Positions 5,459 through 8,531 of a stretch of DNA of 8,531 nucleotides are shown here, one piece after another. The position numbers were made by a program, and so were the translations under genes. This stretch comes from an uncultured Prevotella sp. (lineage in GTDB: Bacteria > Bacteroidota > Bacteroidia > Bacteroidales > Bacteroidaceae). The first letter of the stretch is position 1; each line of letters starts with the position of its first letter. Where the stretch lies: assembly GCA_900769275.1 (NCBI GenBank), contig CAAGGA010000059.1, positions 1 through 8,531 of the forward strand. Reading direction: 5' to 3'. Below the pieces are notes generated by a model that saw only the letters and a program-made list of their open reading frames with translations, was not told the DNA's origin and did not search any database.

Positions 5459-6343
5459 ATGTCAGACAAGCCTCTCAAGTTTGCCTTCTTTGGTAATGAA
5501 TATCAGGCCAGGAAATCCGCTGCAATGCAGAAAATCGTAGCACTGCTCTCCCAGCATGGTGCACAGATATACATCGACCGTCCGTTCTATGAGTTCCTGA
5601 CAGACGGTCAGCATCTTGACATTGACGTGGCAGGTGTCTTTGACAACGATGACTTTAACGCAGATTTCGCAGTCTCCATGGGTGGTGACGGTACGCTCTT
5701 GCGCACGGCATCGCGTGTCGGACACAAGCATATCCCAGTCTTTGGAGTCAATGTAGGCAGGCTTGGATTCCTCGCTGATGTCAATCCTACAGAGATGGAG
5801 CGGGCGATAGCAACCATATATTCGGGCGATTATACCGTTAATGAGCATAGCGTGCTGCAGATTGAAGTAGAGGGAAAGACAATCAGGACAGTCCCGTATG
5901 CCATCAATGACGTTGCCGTGCTCAAACGTGACACGGCATCGATGATTTCCGTGCGTGCCAGCGTCAACGGAGAGTATCTCATGACTTACCAGGCTGACGG
6001 GTTGATAGTCACCACACCGATGGGCTCCACCGCATATTCTCTCAGCAATGGCGGTCCGATAATAGCTCCAAATGCTGATATCCTGTGTCTTACACCAGTC
6101 GCACCACATAGTCTCAACGTCCGTCCCATAGCCCTTAGTGACGACTCCGTCATATCCTTGAAGGTCGAAAGTCGCAGCCACAATTTCCTTGTAGCTATCG
6201 ACGGACGCTCCGAAAGCCTTCCGGAGGGAACACTCATCACTATACGTAAGGCTGACTACAGGATTAGGATAGTACGTTTCAGCGGACGCAGCTATTTCGC
6301 TACTTTAAGGGAAAAAATGACATGGGGAGTGGATCACAGATAA
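5459..6343 (+). CDS. nadK: NAD kinase
   Basis: The enzyme phosphorylates NAD at the adenosine 2'-OH with ATP or polyphosphate, producing NADP in the cytosol. The 294-residue protein starts MSDKPLKFAFFGNEYQ, the usual start in Bacteroidota. The catalytic GGDGT is at 75-79, followed by GVNVGRLGFLAD (96-107), the ND motif (Asn150-Asp151), the conserved glycine-rich motif GSTAYSLSNGGPI (189-201) and LTPVAPHSLNVRP (211-223). All match the family and the length is normal. A longer reading from an ATG at 5360 is rejected: it lies upstream of the predicted transcription start and adds 33 residues unlike the family. The ABC exporter gene follows after 18 bp, so the two are probably co-transcribed. nadK is divergent from the DJ-1-ispD-recG operon. 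Confidence 0.97.
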   Translation: MSDKPLKFAFFGNEYQARKSAAMQKIVALLSQHGAQIYIDRPFYEFLTDGQHLDIDVAGVFDNDDFNADFAVSMGGDGTLLRTASRVGHKHIPVFGVNVGRLGFLADVNPTEMERAIATIYSGDYTVNEHSVLQIEVEGKTIRTVPYAINDVAVLKRDTASMISVRASVNGEYLMTYQADGLIVTTPMGSTAYSLSNGGPIIAPNADILCLTPVAPHSLNVRPIALSDDSVISLKVESRSHNFLVAIDGRSESLPEGTLITIRKADYRIRIVRFSGRSYFATLREKMTWGVDHR

Positions 6344-6353
6344 TCACTCCATG
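6321..6353 (+). other. Hairpin between nadK and the ABC exporter gene
   Basis: CATGGGGAGTG (6321-6331) can pair with CACTCCATG (6345-6353) to form nine base pairs with a two-G bulge. The 13-nt loop (6332-6344) contains the nadK stop codon TAA (6341-6343). No T-run follows, so it is not a terminator. It ends 8 nt before the ABC gene start and could affect translation of that gene. Confidence 0.45.
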
Positions 6354-6361
6354 CAGACAAT

Positions 6362-8023
6362 ATGCTCTCATCAATATCCAGGACATATAGTACGGGTGCT
6401 ATCCTCAGATGGCTTTGGAAGTCATGGAAGGGCAATAGGTTGCAAGCATTTCTCAATGCCGCCATAGGAGTCATGCAGGTAGCCGCAAGCCTCTCCATGG
6501 TATGGGCTGTGAAATATGCTATAGACATCGCTTCCCATATAGCAGAGGGCAATCTCCTGATTGCTGTAGGCATCATGGGCGCATTGATATTGTTCGAGTT
6601 CTTGCTGAATGTTTCTTCCGTTTGGGTGAGAAATATTCTCGGAGTCAAGGCGCAGAACCGTATGCAGAGACAGATACTCTCGCGAATACTGCGCTCGGAG
6701 TGGCATGGCAGGGACAGCCTGCATAGCGGTGATGTCATCAACCGCCTTGAATCGGATGTCAGTCAGGTCGTCTCTTTCCTTACGGAGACTCTCCCCAGTG
6801 CTCTCTCCGTATTGCTTATGTTTGTCGGAGCATTTGCGTATCTCTATTTCATGGACAATATTCTCGCTATTGCTGTGGTGACGATAATCCCGGTTTTCGC
6901 AGTGCTCAGCAAACTGTACATACGAAAGATGAGGCAACTGTCGAGAGAGGTCAGAGAGTCTGACAGTAAGGTGCAGAGCCTATTGCAGGAGACTGTGCAG
7001 AACAGAGTGCTCATGAAGACTCTTGAGAGTGAGGAACTCATGGTGGAAAGACTGGGAGGACAACATCAGGAACTGCAGGACAGGGTCATACGTCGTACCA
7101 AATTCTCACTCTTCTCGCGCTTTATCCTCAACTTCGGGTTCGCTGTAGGCTATCTCCTCGCTTTCGCATGGAGCGCAATAAGGATGTATGAGGGCACTCT
7201 TTCTTTCGGAGGAATGACTGCTTTCCTGCAACTCGTCAACAGGGTACAGGGACCTGCACGCAATATTATGAAATTGGCGCCAGCCTTTGTCGCTGTCTTT
7301 ACAGCCGCTGAGAGGCTTATGCTTCTTGAGGAAACGCCACTTGAACAGCAGGGGGAGAACCATAATATGGATGCTCCTTGCGGAATCCTCTTTGAGGATG
7401 TCACCTATGCCTATCCCGATGATGGAGACAACCCCGTCATAAGGCGTCTCTCCTGCGATTTCCCGGCTGGGGAATGCACCGCTGTACTCGGAGAAACAGG
7501 AGCAGGCAAGACTACTCTCATACGACTCATACAGTCGTTGCTCAGACCGGATTCCGGCAATATATATATATATAATAAGGAGGAAAGGATACCGGTCTCC
7601 CCACTTACACGATGCAACATCGAGTATGTGCCGCAGGGAAACTCTCTGCTCAGCGGCTCAATACGTGACAACCTCCTCATTGCCGACGAGAAAGCCACGG
7701 AAGAAGAAATGCGGGAAGTGCTGCGTATCGCTTGTGCAGACTTCGTCTTCTCGCTGCCAAATTCTCTCGATACCCTATGCTCAGAGCAGGGTGGGGGACT
7801 CAGCGAGGGGCAGGCACAGCGTATCTGCATAGCAAGAGCATTGCTGCGAAAGCGGAACATCCTCCTCCTCGATGAGGCTACCAGTGCCCTCGACCCTCAG
7901 ACGGAAGCCACCCTCCTCCGCAACGTACTCTCAACAAAGCATCATACCATCATTTTTATCACTCACCGACCAGCAGTAATGGATTATTGCACCAACGTGC
8001 TGAGAGTGGAGAAAGCAAAATGA
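6362..8023 (+). CDS. ABC exporter half-transporter (fused membrane and ATPase domains)
   Basis: The 553-residue protein has an N-terminal membrane domain (about 1-315) with roughly six hydrophobic segments, near 30-52, 66-90, 143-163, 165-186, 254-275 and a weaker sixth at about 282-312. This is the type I ABC exporter layout of the inner membrane, working as a dimer. The ATPase domain (about 340-553) has Walker A GETGAGKTT (377-385), Q-loop Gln425 in VPQG, signature LSEGQ (480-484, a common variant of LSGGQ), Walker B ILLLDE (500-505) with catalytic Glu505, D-loop SALD and H-loop His535 in THRP. All catalytic parts are intact. No peptidase or accessory domain is seen, and no adaptor or outer membrane channel gene lies nearby, so the substrate is unknown; lipids, peptides or drugs are all possible. 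The ATG at 6362 follows the nadK stop by 18 bp. An AT dinucleotide tract (7560-7574) lies in the ATPase coding part. Confidence 0.94.
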   Translation: MLSSISRTYSTGAILRWLWKSWKGNRLQAFLNAAIGVMQVAASLSMVWAVKYAIDIASHIAEGNLLIAVGIMGALILFEFLLNVSSVWVRNILGVKAQNRMQRQILSRILRSEWHGRDSLHSGDVINRLESDVSQVVSFLTETLPSALSVLLMFVGAFAYLYFMDNILAIAVVTIIPVFAVLSKLYIRKMRQLSREVRESDSKVQSLLQETVQNRVLMKTLESEELMVERLGGQHQELQDRVIRRTKFSLFSRFILNFGFAVGYLLAFAWSAIRMYEGTLSFGGMTAFLQLVNRVQGPARNIMKLAPAFVAVFTAAERLMLLEETPLEQQGENHNMDAPCGILFEDVTYAYPDDGDNPVIRRLSCDFPAGECTAVLGETGAGKTTLIRLIQSLLRPDSGNIYIYNKEERIPVSPLTRCNIEYVPQGNSLLSGSIRDNLLIADEKATEEEMREVLRIACADFVFSLPNSLDTLCSEQGGGLSEGQAQRICIARALLRKRNILLLDEATSALDPQTEATLLRNVLSTKHHTIIFITHRPAVMDYCTNVLRVEKAK

Positions 8024-8228
8024 CAGCCCTGCTCCCCCTTATGTCGATGTGCGAATAGCAAGCGGTTCTTGTCAATAACATAATTTTACAAATGTTAAAA
8101 CCAAAGATTTTTTTCTCCGACCTCACAGAGGAAAATTTCACATCTAAAGGACAAAAATACAGAAAAACCGACCAACTTTTATCCAAAAAGGTGCGATAAG
8201 AAACCGCTACGCCCCTTTCTCCTTGCAG

Positions 8229-8365
8229 AAAAGCAGGCTTTTATGATGTAATAACTGCCATATTGCATCACGAAAGCTTGCTTTTCGTATGGTAAAAGCT
8301 AAGCTTTTACCTCGCAATATCATAGCTTTTACCCTCCAGAAAACGGCATTTCTTTTCGTGAAAAG
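8229..8365. repeat. Cluster of AAAAGC/GCTTTT inverted repeats
   Basis: Five small inverted repeats follow one another. AAAAGC (8229-8234) pairs with GCTTTT (8237-8242). TGATGTAATA (8244-8253) pairs with TATTGCATCA (8261-8270) with one G-T pair and a 7-nt loop. ACGAAAGC (8270-8277) faces GCTTTTCGT (8280-8288) with one bulge. GGTAAAAGCT (8291-8300) and AGCTTTTACC (8302-8311) are perfect around a single A, and AGCTTTTACC recurs at 8324-8333. CTTTTC (8352-8357) pairs with GAAAAG (8360-8365). ATATTGC (8259 on) and GCAATAT (8314-8320) could close a larger fold around the middle hairpins. The same core motif in so many copies is unlikely by chance. Confidence 0.75.
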
Positions 8366-8458
8366 TTTAACATCCTGAAAATCAGAGAAGTACGCATAAC
8401 GTCCGAGAATCGCATATTTGCAAGCAAAAAAACATTTCTTGATTTTCAAATGTTAAAC
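8365..8458. repeat. Imperfect 20-bp inverted repeat with 55-bp spacer
   Basis: The left arm, 8365-8384, reads GTTTAACAT then CCT then GAAAATCA. The reverse complement of the right arm, 8440-8458, reads GTTTAACAT then TT then GAAAATCA. Seventeen bases match exactly and only the 2-3 central bases differ. The spacer (8385-8439) has no gene. The arms resemble terminal inverted repeats of a tiny element or a long RNA stem. Confidence 0.6.
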
Positions 8459-8486
8459 CCAAATCGGTCATTAGAGCCTAAACAGA

Positions 8487-8521
8487 TTTTGTTTTATTGT
8501 CGAGCAGATTGGCTATCTTTG
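8487..8521 (+). promoter_or_regulatory. Bacteroides-type promoter for a gene beyond the right edge
   Basis: TATCTTTG at 8514-8521 matches the -7 consensus TAnnTTTG exactly and is the same octamer as in the lipoprotein promoter. TTTTG at 8487-8491 can serve as the -33 element with a 22-bp spacer, slightly long. Transcription would start near 8525 and run out of the window to the right. Confidence 0.65.
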
Positions 8522-8531
8522 TAACGCAGGC

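Larger units (their letters stand above)
8089..8463 (+). repeat. Pair of 17-bp near-identical direct repeats framing the spacer
   Basis: CAAATGTTAAAACCAAA at 8089-8105 and CAAATGTTAAACCCAAA at 8447-8463 differ at one base. They lie 358 bp apart in the same orientation and enclose the hairpin cluster. The right copy overlaps one arm of the 20-bp inverted repeat. Confidence 0.6.
8024..8513. other. Intergenic region without a convincing gene, rich in inverted repeats
   Basis: About 490 AT-rich bases separate the ABC gene from the promoter at the right edge. No strong terminator follows the ABC gene; only a weak CAAG/CTTG hairpin (about 8060-8072) and a T-run at 8108-8114 are seen. The 80-codon frame at 8207-8449 (-) begins with TTG, is built mostly from the repeated AAAAGC/GCTTTT motifs, and has no recognisable family, so I do not call it a gene. 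Two near-identical 17-bp sequences (8089-8105 and 8447-8463) frame most of the region, and it holds the hairpin cluster and longer inverted repeat listed separately. Such repeat-rich spacers resemble dispersed intergenic repeats of Prevotella, but that is from memory and not verified. Confidence 0.6.

Noticed and set aside
5462..6181. 239-codon open frame on the minus strand opposite nadK
   Set aside because: It lies entirely inside the clearly identified nadK in the opposite direction, resembles no family I recognise, and is cysteine- and histidine-rich in the way of reverse-frame translations.
8020..8058. Twelve-codon frame overlapping the ABC stop as ATGA
   Set aside because: The product is only 12 residues with no further support; the ATGA is likely chance.
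8152..8187. Possible minus-strand promoter (TATTTTTG at 8159-8152, TTTG at 8187-8184)
   Set aside because: The 24-bp spacer is too long, the region is A/T-rich so matches are expected, and no gene follows except the antisense of the ABC gene end.
8207..8449. 80-codon open frame on the minus strand in the last intergenic region
   Set aside because: It starts with TTG, with the first ATG about half-way through, and is made mostly of the repeated hairpin motifs; no family or promoter supports it.

Overview
The window looks like chromosomal DNA of a member of the phylum Bacteroidota, most likely a Prevotella-like Bacteroidales. Supporting signs are Bacteroides-type -7 elements (TAnnTTTG) upstream of genes, no Shine-Dalgarno sequences at the chosen starts, a lipoprotein with an acidic stretch right after its lipobox cysteine, and gene content typical of the group. 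This is inferred from the sequence alone; the genus is not proven.

Layout. Positions 1-93 hold the last 30 codons of a STAS-domain protein (+). A small surface-type lipoprotein gene (219-779, +) follows with its own promoter. It converges on a TrmH/SpoU-family RNA methyltransferase gene (932-1786, -), and a perfect 16-bp hairpin between them (854-892) can terminate both. Upstream of the methyltransferase gene is a 128-bp array of sixteen octamers (1861-1988). Next come recG (2001-4097, -), ispD (4094-4762, -) and a DJ-1/PfpI-family gene (4759-5325, -). These three are joined by two ATGA stop/start overlaps and form one operon read leftward from a promoter near 5391-5421. That promoter faces the nadK promoter (5377-5384), and the two -7 elements form a nearly perfect inverted repeat. 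nadK (5459-6343, +) is followed 18 bp later by an ABC exporter half-transporter gene (6362-8023, +). The last 508 bp hold no convincing gene but many AAAAGC/GCTTTT inverted repeats, a longer imperfect inverted repeat, a pair of 17-bp near-identical repeats, and at the far end a promoter pointing out of the window.

Function. The core genes are housekeeping: isoprenoid precursor synthesis (IspD), replication fork and recombination repair (RecG), NADP supply (NadK), RNA modification (TrmH family), probable protein or metabolite damage response (DJ-1 family) and export (ABC). I see no new defence or mobile system. The most unusual content is non-coding: the octamer array, the mirrored divergent promoters, the short repeats around the lipoprotein gene, and the repeat-rich 3' intergenic region.
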